Source: Congeria kusceri
Lineage: Eukaryota; Mollusca; Bivalvia; Myida; Dreissenidae
Length of the DNA stretch: 64,000 bases
Assembly (NCBI GenBank): GCA_027627225.1
Contig: CM051024.1
Location: 78,890,504 to 78,954,503 of the forward strand
Direction of reading: 5' to 3'
Part shown: positions 34,221-46,213 of the stretch, one piece after another
How positions within the stretch are numbered: position 1 is the stretch's first letter
Layout: each line of letters opens with the position of its first letter
Position numbers and translations under genes: made by a program
The notes under the pieces: model-generated
Databases searched by the model: none
The model's input: only the letters and a program-made list of their open reading frames with translations
What the model was told of the DNA's origin: nothing

Positions 34221-35011
34221 CGAGGGGCGATCAATAATTAACCGGACTGGCTTTGAATTTAATTTATTGCTTAATATATTTGAATAAAAGTTTTAGATAC
34301 AAGCGTTCATTTATTATTTAATATGGAAAGAAAAAAATATATATTACAAAGCATACACTCTGAATGTTGTTCGTTGCTATAGCAACCCATACCCCTTTAA
34401 GCGGGGGCGTTGTCGTAATTTTGCTTTAATGTTCGAATTTGATATAAAAATAAATAGTTTAAAACGTGCCGTTTCCGCGCCGATTGACGAATTCCACGTC
34501 ATTGGTCAATTTTCTGACGTCATTGTAGACACGACTAGCTAGCAAAACGAATTTAAGCGTAACTGCCTGTGTCCTTTCATGGCGTCATCTGATCCAACCG
34601 GTATTATAATTTTCTGTTGTGAGCTTAAATATTCGCCGACCTAAACCTCCGAGATGATTCAGAAGACATTGGCAGGCACCAACATGTCACGAACGCATGC
34701 TTTTGAGCGGCACAGACGATTATGGGAAGGCCGTGTTTTAGCGCCATGAAAAATGTGTATTTTGCGCTGGTGATTATTTAAAAAGATGACAGAAACACGC
34801 TACGACATTTTGACGTACAGTTTTCGTCTAAGCGTCCCCGACGGTTGTTATAATAATGTATGTACATTATTTATTTCTTGCATTACAGCTATGCAACTTT
34901 CAGATAATATAGATCAAAAGATTGATAAGATTTAATGTCTTTTTTTGTTTACGTGAGCCTTGTTGTTTAAAAATAACAGCTTCAGTCCGCTAAATTTTGG
35001 ATCACCCCTCG
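34221..35011 (+). mobile_element. Mariner-type transposon, internally deleted
   Basis: 791 bp with ~28-bp terminal inverted repeats (CGAGGGGCGATCAATAATTA at the left; the right-end complement starts CGAGGGGTGATCCAAAATTT and both continue to CGGACTG), flanked by TA (34219-34220 and 35012-35013), the target used by Tc1/mariner elements. It keeps a remnant of the transposase N-terminus (34600-34737) and lacks the catalytic part. Confidence 0.85.
34600..34737 (+). pseudogene. Mariner transposase N-terminal HTH remnant
   Basis: The frame reads GIIIFCCELKYSPT, a stop, then SEMIQKTLAGTNMSRTHAFE and RHRRLWEGRV. This matches the mariner-type pattern of a first helix followed by SRTQVF-WHKRF-EGR. It ends shortly after, with no DDD region, so it is a relic carried in a deletion derivative. 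Confidence 0.75.
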
Positions 35012-35150
35012 TACAAGGCATTCTGGGCATATCCAGTTGTGTCTGCTTTAAAGATTTAGGAATTTCCAACAAACAGTCTTGTTAGCGTTGAATGATGTAA
35101 GGTATTATTAGTTACAATGTAAGTAACTGAAGTTGTATTGTATATACACT

Positions 35151-35200
35151 CTCAGTGGCTTCATATCATACTCGCCCTCGTATGGTATGAAGCCACTGAG
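35151..35200. repeat. Hairpin with 21-bp arms
   Basis: Left arm 35151-35171 and right arm 35180-35200 are complementary at 20 of 21 positions, with an 8-nt loop. It is followed by two more 'cactgaggg/cctcag' steps to 35224. It may be the end of a MITE. Confidence 0.8.
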
Positions 35201-35239
35201 GGCGTATATCCCATACACCCTCAGTTGCTAACAGTGTAA

Positions 35240-36460
35240 CGAATATATCTCACCGACTACCTTTCACTGGTTTCTTTTAATTGATGTCACTTTAAAAATA
35301 AAGACGAAAATGACGTCATTAGACTTCTCTGTGGTATTGGAATATACCCATGGTGTATGGAATATACCCCATGGTCATGTGACCTCTCTGAGCCAATAGG
35401 ATCCCGTCATTATGTTGGAGATGAAATATGTGTGTATGCTTTAAGAGTTCAAGAAAAGAATCGTGGAGAAATTCATGTAAGATACAACATACATGTTTAC
35501 TATCATATTGTGAATCAAGCGCAGAATAGATATGTGTCTCGATTAAAAAAATATTTATATCGTAGTGAATCAGAAACAAAAAATATAATATCATATATAT
35601 TAGAGCTACTTGACGTATAGTAAACCAGTTTTAAGGTAATGTTTTAAAATTGTTCAGATTCTAATTATCATAACAACTTGAATAGCGAATGCTTTCGCCA
35701 GATTCTAATTGGGTCAATTCACAAACAAGCGTTGATGATCTAATATAACAAAAAAACATTATTTTTTGGTGTTATTATTATGATGCTTACTTCTGTTGTT
35801 ATAAAGTGTAAACATTTTGAAAGCAGAATTGACTTTTGCCTTATTACAGTTAGCTCCTCTGAGCTAGTCAACAATTGAATGTTGTATATCTTTGAAATAC
35901 ATTAGATTTTTGCTATTTTCTAAAAACACAATTAATGAAAAGACCAAATAGAAGCAATATAGTATAAATCGTAATATTAACTTTTATACACGATGTCAAA
36001 GATCTGATCCGACTGCCCGCGGATCCTTTTTGGCTGCACCCTGTACATTTTCTGTTCCTAGATCTTTGTCTATAAATGTCAGGATCGTATTTAGGGCAAA
36101 ATCGAATGTACGCCCGTGCTTGTACATGAAATATATCGGAAAATAATATTGAAGGAACTATTCACATATTGGGAAATAGAGAAATTCCAAAGAAAAAAAA
36201 CAACACCGGCATGCCGAGATAAAATATGCCGGCATTTCCATCACGCACACGTATCTCGGGGCGGAGGGGGGGGGGAGCAATAAACGCTTCCATAATAACC
36301 TTTACCGCAAAATATATTTCAATAAATTATACCTTCGCAAAAAATATCGCATATAAAGAACCTTGGCAAAACAGTTTGACGACTAAACATGAAAAATGTC
36401 AATTTTAATAAATAGTGCATATTTGTTAATTCAGGTGAAGGATCAAATTTTAGGAGGATG
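35240..36460. other. Noncoding stretch
   Basis: A short palindromic stretch at 35341-35375 ('atacccatggtgtatggaat'). The small ORFs overlapping on both strands near 35319-35620 show no recognisable product. 36258-36272 is a G-run. Confidence 0.4.
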
Positions 36461-36467
36461 GGGCATA

Positions 36468-36550
36468 ACGACGACGACGACGACGATGATGATGATGAGG
36501 CGGAGGAGGAGGAGGAGGAATAGGACGGCGACGACGACGATGACGGTATT
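36468..36550 (+). repeat. GAC/GAT/GAG trinucleotide microsatellite
   Basis: Runs of GAC, GAT and GAG triplets. The Ser-rich minus-strand frame here is a by-product. Confidence 0.9.
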
Positions 36551-36980
36551 GTACCGATTATAATGATGCCAATGATGAAGACGATAACGTACGACGCGGA
36601 CAATCAAAGTCATCAGAATTATATTTGCAGCTAAAGCAACACAGAAAGTATAGTGACATACTTGCAACGTGTTAAGGAATTAATCCAAAGAAATAAAGCC
36701 CTCTATTAATACGGTTTGTATAGTTTAAATCTTATAATCTGTTTTAATCTTATAATCCGCTGGGAGTTAATAAACATGATATTAAATCATGTTGCAGTTA
36801 AATCGTCACTACTGAATATGTGTAAATATAAAGCACACCACTTCTTTTATTTGGTGTGAGAAAAAAAGAAAATGGCTGGATAACATATGTAATTAGAAAA
36901 AGAATGCTATATAGACATTAAACAGGTAAGAAACTGTTATGTTATTAAATTGTTAAAGTACTAGGGCTATAAACATGATT

Positions 36981-36983
<3 letters not shown>

Positions 36984-37035
<52 letters not shown>

Positions 37036-37037
37036 GC

Positions 37038-37070
<33 letters not shown>

Positions 37071-37165
37071 ATCTATTATTATTATTATTATTATTATTAG
37101 TAGTAGTAGTAGTAGTGGTAGTGGCAGTGGTAGTAGTAGTAACTGTTGTTGTTGTTGCAATAATA
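36984..37165 (+). repeat. TTA / GTA / GTT trinucleotide microsatellite
   Basis: (TTA)n interrupted near 37035 and 37070, followed by (GTA)n and (GTT)n. ORFs made of Leu, Asn or Ile runs come from the repeat. Confidence 0.95.
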
Positions 37166-37239
37166 TTTATGATCTGGAGGAGTATGGTGGTGATGATAAT
37201 GATAGTGTTGTTGTTGTTACTGTACACTTAGTATAATTG

Positions 37240-38950
37240 TAAACACCATCCGAAGTAGCCAGGTACTTGCCTAGTTTTTTTGTCAAAGCTAAAGCCACCC
37301 TCTACATAAATAACAGATAATATATAAAGGGGCGAACATGATACTGCTGACAAAATTATATTCGATATATTATATCGCTATATGAATGAACATCAGATGA
37401 AGTAGCGAAAAGTGTAAAACGTGTTTTTAGACTGGTGGCGGAAGCCAACGGTCTTTTGAGAGGGTAATTTCCAGAACAGGTATCACAGGGAACTACATTT
37501 TTTGCAGGCTACGAGTCCGTAAACCGAAACCTGAACGGGTCCTTTTTCTACCTGTGTTATTATATTTTAATTGTTTAAGGGAATGTAAGTCATATGTGCA
37601 ATAATGTGTATATTATGTTATCTATAACAATTACATTTTTTTAAATGTCAATTTATTACAAAATCTTACTTCAAACTAATGACACCCCTACTCCCCTACT
37701 TTCGCTATTTGCATGTTGTGTGTAACAGAAATATTCACCTTAGTGCCATGGAATAAGACCACTAAATAATGAGCTGCATCTGTTATTTTTGACACTTACT
37801 ACTACGCTTCAACAATTATTCTGCATGGCCCGTTGCAAATTGACTTGTCGACTGGCATGTATATAATTCCGTCTGTATTGTAATACTTGGTTTAAAAATA
37901 TATTTGTTTCTTATAAATATTTTTATTGTGATGTCGCATACTATAGAATAGGACGCAACATGATCAAGTTTACAAGTGGGAAATTCAACTTACAGTCAAA
38001 CAAATGATTCCATCTTAGCAAAAATGCACTCATAAATCACATGTTTTTAGTTTCTTTTGTCGCCAACCATCTTTCTACGTTGTCCGCGTTTTGATTAAGC
38101 AATAATAATGCACTTTGCAAGGAACAACTTAAATTAAAGCACTTTAAGATTCTGTATGAAACATTATCTTCAATAAATATATTTTACAAGATATTCGGCG
38201 TATTTGATCATTTTTATCCGTCGTATATTAGACTCGATCAGTAGGTCACACGATACTACCATAATAAAATCATGCTTTATTCCCCCCAACATATCATCAT
38301 ATAAATTAACGTTACCTGTTTGTAGAACTAGGAGAACTAGCTCTCTCCTGTTTCCTAAACGTATACAAAAGGTGCTGCATGATCAGTAAAGTTATTTAAA
38401 TTAAATTTCGATTTGAAGAAACCTTAAAATTATTCATTTGGAACGAAAACACAAAATCAGCATCATAAAGCAAAACATACATAAATATTACGTCATATAT
38501 TTTGTACATTAAGAATTTGAGTTTCACTTTTTGATTATATCAGTACAGTAATTTTAAATGTAATTTACATGAGCAATACATTTGCCGTTTTGCAACGATG
38601 AATACATTTAATTCGTTTCGAGCTAAATAGGCGGATTTAGAGGAGGCCGGAAGCCGCGTACGACCCCAATAAAATTGTCAAAAACTAGGTTTTTAAACCG
38701 AACAATACCTGAAACATGTGCATTTCGTTACAATTAAAATGTTATTTTCAATCATATTATTTCAAATATAGTTTCCGTGTTGTAGTAGTTTTGTTAAATT
38801 GTTCCGTTTGGCGATATTGCGTCGTTCTGATACATGTATCTTATCATGTAAGAGGCAACAGCAGTTAATTTGTTGTCAGTTCTTTAATATTTCCGCCCCT
38901 CTAACTTAATATCCTGGTACCGCGCCTGATATTATATTTGAAATATGGTA
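37240..38950. other. Noncoding stretch
   Basis: No gene, RNA or known element recognised. Confidence 0.4.
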
Positions 38951-38957
38951 ATATAAA

Positions 38958-39410
38958 ATGAGGTGTTTGTTCTGTACCAGATTAAAACCATTTAAGACTA
39001 GGAGACTTTGGCATCAGATCATGCTGCGAACATTGGAGTTATTTTCCCTTGTTGGAACAAGCCGACAAGCATGGCGTGACATGACGTCCCCATTATCTTT
39101 AAGAACAGCAGCATTAACACCATTCCTCCGAAACTCTCTGCGAAAAGTTGGCTACCACTGTAGAAAAAAATATACCCAAGTCCTTACTTGTTTACGAACA
39201 TGAGATCTCTGTTTGTCTTTTACAAGCTTTGGCAAGACAAGGAGCAGAAGTAAAACATGTATGATAGTTAATCAGCTAGATACATTATTTAAGGATATTA
39301 TTGCGTACATTCCCACATTTGTTCAAGCCTATCACAACAGTTATGCTTTCATCTTTGCCAGTAGTGAGGTGAGCCCCTTGGGCCATCATGCACCCCTTGT
39401 TTTTGATTGA
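38958..39410 (+). other. Open, non-repetitive stretch of unknown nature
   Basis: Two adjacent frames (38958-39203 and 39213-39410) are open and GC-richer than their surroundings. Another frame over 39120-39265 reads KSLLVYEHEISVCLLQALAR and continues QGAEVKHV. It may be a decayed coding relic, perhaps of a transposon; no family is recognised and no splice structure fits. Confidence 0.3.
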
Positions 39411-39590
39411 AAGACAAAACAAGTTAGGGAATGAAATAAGGGTGGTTCCATCTCCTGGTCACCTATAACCATGTATTTTACTTTGTTCAAATATTGCTTT
39501 TGGTATTGCGTGGGTTGTTTTACTATACCAATTTGATGATAGTAAACGATTAAATAATGTATAATATATGTTACAGGACCAGGATTTAGG

Positions 39591-39636
39591 ATGGAGATCC
39601 TACGAAGAAAGAAGTGGCTGTCGTTCGTAGTATTAG
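39591..39636 (+). CDS. Candidate first coding exon: type II membrane anchor start
   Basis: ATG followed by EILRRKKWLSFVVL and a phase 1 donor (TTAG|GTAAAG). A TTACAG acceptor-like site lies 14 bp upstream of the ATG, so a 5' non-coding exon may precede. Joined in phase to the exon at 40776, the residues read RRKKWLSFVVLGGSFLSTY, a basic patch followed by a hydrophobic segment, as at the start of type II Golgi proteins. It lies in the right place and strand to start the DUF1647-like gene, but that link is inference. Confidence 0.5.
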
Positions 39637-39689
39637 GTAAAGTACAAACACATTCTTATTACAGCAACAAGAAAAGTACTTGCAACATC

Positions 39690-39812
39690 AACTACTATTA
39701 CTACAATAAAACAACAACAACTACTACTAATACCTCTATTACTGCTCGAGTACTCGATTACTACTACTGCCACAACTAACACTGCCACATTTATAATAAT
39801 AATAATAATGTA
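39690..39812 (+). repeat. TAC/ACT/AAT trinucleotide tract
   Basis: Imperfect runs of ACT, ACA and AAT triplets, immediately before the inverted repeat copy at 39838. Confidence 0.8.
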
Positions 39813-39837
39813 ATGTGAAAAAATATCAGCTGAGGTT

Positions 39838-40648
39838 AAGAATAATATAACGTCGAGGCTTGCGGGGGCCATTATGTTATTCGTGCCGAACCAGATATAT
39901 TACACAAGACCAGGCAGTAACCTGTTTTTCTATTTACCATTTCACGGTTTTCTAAACATTACACTAAACTAGCTTATTTTTATATTAAAAACTAAGAGCG
40001 GCGATGATTGTGCTGAACCTTTTTTTACTTGTTCTTGTACATGTAAAGATCAATTTCTAACTGTTCATTTGATTATACCCTATTATTTACATTTCGTAAT
40101 GATAAATATTTTCATTACAAATATGTAGATTACACACACGTTCATGCATATAATATTGTAAACGCATACTGAAATGGTTTGCAACCCTCAATTTTATCGG
40201 AAAACACACGTCACCGAATTGGTTTGAGACGCCATTTGGAGTTGTGTATTGAAGTTGACATGTTCAAGATTGTGTCAAGATTAATTATAGTGTGATCAAT
40301 GTTTGGTAAAAATGTTTGTCTCTTAACTTAAACTTATCCGAGTAGCGAGTTGTAGTAAATTTATTTGGAATTTATTGAAATAATTGTGTATGGATGCTTT
40401 ATTGTTCATTACAGTAACGTTTTTGTGCGTTATGCTAATTAATAATAAATACATTATATACGTTATTGGTATCAAATTGTTTGTTTTGTTGAATCTGATT
40501 GATTTTTACTTCAACCTTTGACTTTAGAGTTGATTCAGAGTGATGAAGTACAACCAATCAATGACTGATATAAACGCTAGCGACATGATCTAAAAAAAAT
40601 ATATCCGACATCTTTGCATCAGGCCGATTTCAGCATAGTGGTGTGATA
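39838..40648 (-). repeat. Dispersed repeat, inverted partner of 16570-17445
   Basis: The reverse complement carries the same ordered landmarks as the left copy. It sits between the candidate first exon (39591) and second exon (40776), so it would be intronic if those exons are real. Confidence 0.85.
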
Positions 40649-40775
40649 AATATTGAAGCTCAGGCGGGATTTAGAAAACAATATGAGTACTGTTGATAAC
40701 AAATCTTATGTTTTTATATCAAGGTAAAGGAGGTTGAAATTTTCAACACATTTGCATACATAGTCTTTACTTCAG

Positions 40776-41141
40776 GCGGATCCTTTTTATCTACATATGA
40801 ATCATTAGCAGAACAGGCCCTGTTGTATACGCTCAAAGCAAATTTAATCCAGTTTCCGGACATTAAAGTTAGTCACCGTTTATACTTATTTGACAAACTT
40901 ATTACTCATACTACAATTTCTAGTATGACTACTGCTGCTTGGATAATCGACTTGGATAAGTCACCAGTTTCAGCCGCTGCTGTTCTGTACTGGCTGATGA
41001 CTGACTTCGACCCAATAGCCAGTTTTTCCCGCCATAGAGATGAAGTAGCACACACACACTTGATAATTCCACATGCGAACGAAACAGCTTATCAACCGGT
41101 GTCACAGTCCATGCCGAATATTTCAAGGGCAGTGACAAAAG
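40776..41141 (+). CDS. Candidate exon, possible stem region of the DUF1647-like gene
   Basis: 366 nt bounded by an acceptor (TTTACTTCAG, ending 40775) and a donor (AAAAG|GTATTG), both phase 1, and open throughout: GGSFLSTYESLAEQALLYTL and on to a SMPNISRAVTKG end. The phases fit both the exon before (39636) and the one after (42586). I recognise no domain. Two Asn-x-Ser/Thr sites (NET, NIS) suit a lumenal segment. It may be the stem of a type II membrane protein or belong to a separate small gene. Confidence 0.5.
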
Positions 41142-41190
41142 GTATTGATAGTAATATTTCTCAACAAGTGTTTCCTACAAGTGTATATAT

Positions 41191-41250
41191 AAACAAATGA
41201 CTAAAAAGACATATATATATATATATATATGTCTTTTTAGTCATTTGTTT
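41191..41250. repeat. Perfect 60-bp palindrome
   Basis: The two 30-bp arms (41191-41220 and 41221-41250) are exact complements with no spacer: AAACAAATGACTAAAAAGAC followed by (AT)5, then the mirror. It can form a full cruciform and lies in the candidate intron after 41141. Confidence 0.97.
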
Positions 41251-42585
41251 GGCTTTTGTTCGATAAGAGTGTAAATTTGTTTTAACATTGGTAAATTAAT
41301 TCTTATACACTGTCACGACTATCAATATTTATATATAATATTACATACTATGCATAGTATCATACTTTTGCATGATTATTCTCTTATATGTTTTTATGTA
41401 AAACTATTATGTAAATGTATACTCATGGGCATTATTGACTCGATGTATTTCCAATAAAACTGTAATCGTTATCTCTTAGAAACGCCCTGTGACTTTCTGC
41501 TGATAATAGGACTATTTCTGTAAACAATACGCAAACGTCTATGTTTTCTTGGAATCAGTGTTACATGTAAACACATAAAAACGTCCAGATTTATTCAGGC
41601 AATTCAGACAATCGTCCATACTTTTCTGCTGAGAAATATATGACAACTGCCCCGTTCTGCTGATAATAGTAAGCATCATACAAACGTCCACCATTCTTCT
41701 AATAAGTGCTAGAATCATACCGAAGTGAAACCGTTTCTGCAGAAATGTCGTTCATTTTAAGAAGTATGCATACTTCCACCATTCTTTTCATCAGTGCTAG
41801 AATCATACAAACGAAAACACTTTTCTGCAGAATGCAGCTAATTGTAAGAATTATACAAACTTTCACCATTCTTCCCATAAGTGCTAGAATCATATAAACG
41901 AGCAACCTTTTCTGTAGAATGCAGTTAATTGTAAGAATTATACCAACGTCTGCCTTTTCAAAAGCAACCCGTGCAGTAATTTGCGAGAATATTATTCCGG
42001 TCTGCTTTGCGTATAGCATTTGTTACACAGCGTACGAATACATTCCATATTGAAATAATACAGATAACCGATATTATAAACTAAAGAATAGTAAAATTTT
42101 AATTATCTTACATTTTCCCATGGCAAATAAAGGGAAGATTGTATCGTTTGATTGTGCAACAACCAACGTGTTAGTGCAAGGGTTTAAATAATGACAATTC
42201 TTCTTATTTCAACCTCTGAAAAGAAGCTCTTAACACTCTTAATCATTGTGGGCTCTGAAGTCATGTTGTAGACAGACTGCTGAACACTAAATGTAAATGT
42301 AAATTATAATTTACATCTAAAATGAAAGAATTCGACTTGCGTTACTTCGAAAGAAATCGAACGTCTGTATTATAACATGTAACAATAAAGGTACTTGTTT
42401 ATAGGTCGTAAAATTTGCACCAATTTCAACGATGCTTTGATATATTTCAGAGTGAGTATTGTAAAACCTACATTTAATTTACTTATGTTGTCATTTTCAC
42501 AACATGCTCGCTTTTTACTTGTATGTAATATAACGGCGCTTAACTTTCATCTCGTTTCTCATAGTATTTCGTAACCTGCTTGCAG

Positions 42586-42851
42586 GTGTACAGAGACTTA
42601 CCCCCATAGTGTACAGTGAACCTTGCAGCGGAACAATCAACGACTCACGTCGGACCACGTTATTCCACGACTATGACAAAGTACAGCACTACATAAATGG
42701 TATTGCTGTCAAAGCCTTATTTCTTATAAATACAAGTACTCATGCCTCAAAAGCGGATAAGATCACAATTGTATTATTACAGGAAGTATCCGCAATAATA
42801 GGCCAGAGACTTAATGCCAATGTGGTTGACCAGAGTGGAAAATACAACTGA
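42586..42851 (+). CDS. Candidate exon, unrecognised; 3' end uncertain
   Basis: Follows an acceptor (CTGCTTGCAG, ending 42585), enters in phase 1 as required, and is open for 88 codons: VQRLTPIVYSEPCSGTIND, then a VKALFLINTSTHASKADK block, to a TGA at 42849-42851. An AATAAA near 42912 could end the transcript here. Alternatively an internal donor leads to the exon at about 43722, but no site in the right phase stands out. No family recognised. Confidence 0.45.
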
Positions 42852-43721
42852 AATCACTATTTTACTGGACATCACTTAGGCCTAGAGACGCTGTGCAAAA
42901 AACATTGAAAACAATAAACATTAAACCACAATGTATTTAAATCTAGGGCCAATATGCATTGGAAACTTCCAGTCAATACACATGCAATCTTTACTCGATT
43001 AGATCTAGAATCAATATGTCAATGAACGTTTAAAACAATCCGATTAAATTCAGTGTTGTTATTAATTACTAATTTTTTTAAATATATACACTTGTCGTAC
43101 GAATGTTCTGTAAGAGGTTATGGCACTGTAGCATGGTCGCCACCACCAAATGTGTTTGCCTTTATATGTTTTCACTAAAGGCCGCTGTAGTACATGGTTG
43201 GCGATAAATACAGGACATAATTATGGGCTGCCAAGAGTGTTTTCCAACATTTATTAAAAGTCTCCTGATGCTGACCCCTTTTGTTACATCTAATTCATTG
43301 TGATCTCTTTGGCTGCAAAATCTATTCTGATCACAATTCAGAAATAAAGTACAACATCATGTCCTCTACTATCCCGTTGACCGGTCTGGCCGAGTCCGTC
43401 GCTAAAGATGCGGACCGTCTTTTATGATCGTTTACGGTATATGAATAAATAAGTTATCATATTCATACCTTGTTTTCCGTATAATACAGCCTTTACAAAT
43501 ACTTTTATCATACGCATGTGTAAGATAACATTTAGATCGTTTTTATTAGCTACACATTCTTTGATCTTTTGGGAAATTTATTATCCGTTTTGTTTTCGTT
43601 TAAAAGCATGTGATCAAAGGGCTCGCTTACTAACACAATTCCTGAAATCGTTTAATAACTTATGGTATGAAATGACAACTCTTGTCAGATCCTATATATC
43701 TTACACATTTCTATCATCCAG

Positions 43722-43932
43722 TATTTATTTGCCAGACTTATTCGGGAACTTGTCAGACATAAACGCGCTACCTAAAGACGCTGATCCAGTGTTTATAACT
43801 GGAGTTTCGTCTAATCACTTGCACGAGTCCCTAGACATGTTCGAGAACTTCAATTCCGTGGTGAGGACAATGAAACCAAAACTGAGAATGATATTTTATG
43901 ACTTGGGGCTTCAAGCCGGCGAACCAGAAAAA
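43722..43932 (+). CDS. DUF1647-like gene, exon with the start of the catalytic-type domain
   Basis: Donor AAA|GTAAGG at 43932/43933 (phase 0). It encodes YLPDLFGNLSDINALP, then DPVFITGVSSNHLHESLDMF, then RMIFYDLGLQ, which matches the opening strand-helix and the 'FYDLGL' motif I associate with DUF1647-like proteins. The frame is open from 43516, so the exon may start earlier (another acceptor-like TTATTAG lies near 43549). The acceptor chosen, TCATCCAG before 43722, gives phase 2. Together with the next two exons it forms the domain that ends in copy B. Confidence 0.75.
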
Positions 43933-44751
43933 GTAAGGCTATCATATTGTCTCTTAAACATCTAAACTGAATGTTATTACTTTACGCCTTCAATTTTAAA
44001 AACACAATACCTTGTGCCAAAATCAGAACACTTTAAAATGATAATTATGTATAATTTAAAAATAAATAAAATATTTTAAGCACCCTTTTTCTTTTCTTTA
44101 TTTCAATTATCGACGTTTCCCGTGATTTTGTCTGGAATAACATTTTGTAAGTTAATTGTAAACGGATTGGTCAATGATAGTATAAATACTTTTCGAAAGA
44201 TCGATTACATTGAAAGATATAATAAATCACAAAGATGCAATTATTGGTTGGAAGGATTGAAAGCGTCATTGTGTAATAGATCGTTTTAAATTCTGTAACA
44301 ACTATGTATTTCGAATCCGCTACCTTTTTTGCTTCTTTATTTAAAATGTTTTAATCATCAGCGATACTCGTAAAGTTGCCAATCTAAGATCATAATCCTT
44401 AAATGTTTTCTTGACTAGTTTCCTAAAATTCAATGTGCATGTTTTGTCATAATTATAATGTTTCAGTCTTTCAGTCAATTCTGAGTTTCGGTGTTTTTTT
44501 GTTTCAGGGAGCTCAATTTATAATACATTTATACGATGTTTTGCTTCGTTTTTTATGAAAATGAGTTTTCTTTTAGCAATGTGGCTAAGGTATAATATAA
44601 CTACCTTGCAACATTTTGTGCGTGTTTCAAACCACAAATCAAATGTTTCTATCTATGTTTAAGGATTAGGTCAACTGTTCCACATTGATAGACGAGCCCT
44701 TTATTAATGTCGTCCTATTTTAATTCGCTTTGTTCACCTATTTGTTTTTAG

Positions 44752-44856
44752 ATAAAATCAATATGTCAGTGTGAATACAGACTGTTCCCATTTGAAAGGT
44801 TTCCAGATCACGTGAAACTCCTCAAGGGCTATGCCTTCAAACCACTGGCGATAATG
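44752..44856 (+). CDS. DUF1647-like gene, middle exon
   Basis: 105 nt, 35 codons, phase 0 at both ends, with a good acceptor (TTTGTTTTTAG) and donor (ATG|GTAAGG). It encodes IKSICQCEYRLFPFERFPDH and then VKLLKGYAFKPLAIM. In the family this segment leads straight into the LWMDSS block, and here it joins in phase to the exon at 46214 (KPLAIM-MVLKEYPFALWMDSS). It is too short to stand out as an ORF. Confidence 0.82.
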
Positions 44857-44859
44857 GTA

Positions 44860-46213
44860 AGGATGTAATGGTCTTATCAGATGTAGATGACTATGTCCCA
44901 AGCTCCCATTTAACTATTACATATGCAAGTAACAATCAAACTTTATATGTAATTTTTGAATAAACCTAACTGAAATATACTGCGAAATATTTAACAGGAC
45001 ATACAAATTAAAACGCACTTCATATGTATGTTAACCAATGACATTTATAATCTAGGTGCATTTGTTATCGTTTACGATGTATACATATGTGTCATTGTAA
45101 TGCCCCATCTCCAAAAATGGGGAGCATATTGTCACCGCTTAGTCCGTCCGTCCGAATTCTAATTTAACTGCCATTCAGTTTGTCTGGATAATAAATACAT
45201 TCTTTCTGCCCATCCTTCCTTCCGTCTGTTAGGTATTTGGTTTCACGTGATTTCAGGCAGAAATGACTACAATTCAATAAATCTAAAAATAATGCCTCAT
45301 TCCATGCAAAAGGACATGCGTATTTTTATCAAAAGTTATTGCACTTGGAGTACTATCATGTCCGCGATAGTTATCAGGAACCAGCGACTCAAGTTAAAGA
45401 AAACTTAATGTGCAACATACCGACCAAGAGAACACGCACATATTCGTATGACGTTTCGGTCTTTAGATTTATCTTTGAGTTACTGCCCTTCGCTAATACT
45501 GTAGCTTTATTTCCGCCTTAGATCCCATGAAACTGAAATCCAATTAAACTTTATATGAAGCATCTCTACTACGACGACATGCTTTATTTATCATGGAGTT
45601 ATTGCCCTTTTATAAGCAAATAATACTTTTCTTTTCCGCTCAAACTCGCATGACCCAACATTTATTAAATTTTGGGTTCACTGTGCAGCATCCTGACTAT
45701 AACGCATATTGTTAGGTCGTTCTGGTCTTATGCTTTATCATGGATTTATTTTCCTTTGATAATAAAATGATGTATCTTCATTTTCGCGCTAGATCTTAAG
45801 AACTAATGACTCAAATTCAACAGCCGGAAACATGGTGCTTTATGTGCACCATCCATACTATGACGACATACGCATATGGTTAGGTCGCTCCGGTCTAATG
45901 AGTTATCATGGAGTCATTTTCCGATGATGATCAATTCTTTATTTTCGCACTATAACTCAGAAAATAAAACTTACATTCAATGTAGCTGCATGTTCAGCAT
46001 TCCAATCAAGAGGGCGAGCGCATTTATCCCGTTTAGTGTAATGCATCATGCAGTTATTGCCCATTGATATTAAAATGATGTATATTTTCATTTCCGCTCT
46101 TTCCCTTAGGACCTATAAATAACTTAAATTCAATAATTGATGCATGATGAACATTATTAAAAGATCTAAGGTTATTATGATTGTAACTATGTTTCTATTG
46201 TTTACCACTTCAG
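44860..46213 (+). other. Intron of the DUF1647-like gene
   Basis: Runs from GTAAGG after 44856 to TTTACCACTTCAG before 46214. It contains several similar ~250-bp segments (about 45340-46130) with 'tcatggagttattgccctt' type sequence, a diffuse tandem repeat. No exon seen inside. Confidence 0.6.

Noticed and set aside
36945..37231. ORFs made of poly-Leu, poly-Asn and poly-Ile
   Set aside because: Frames of the TTA/GTA microsatellite.
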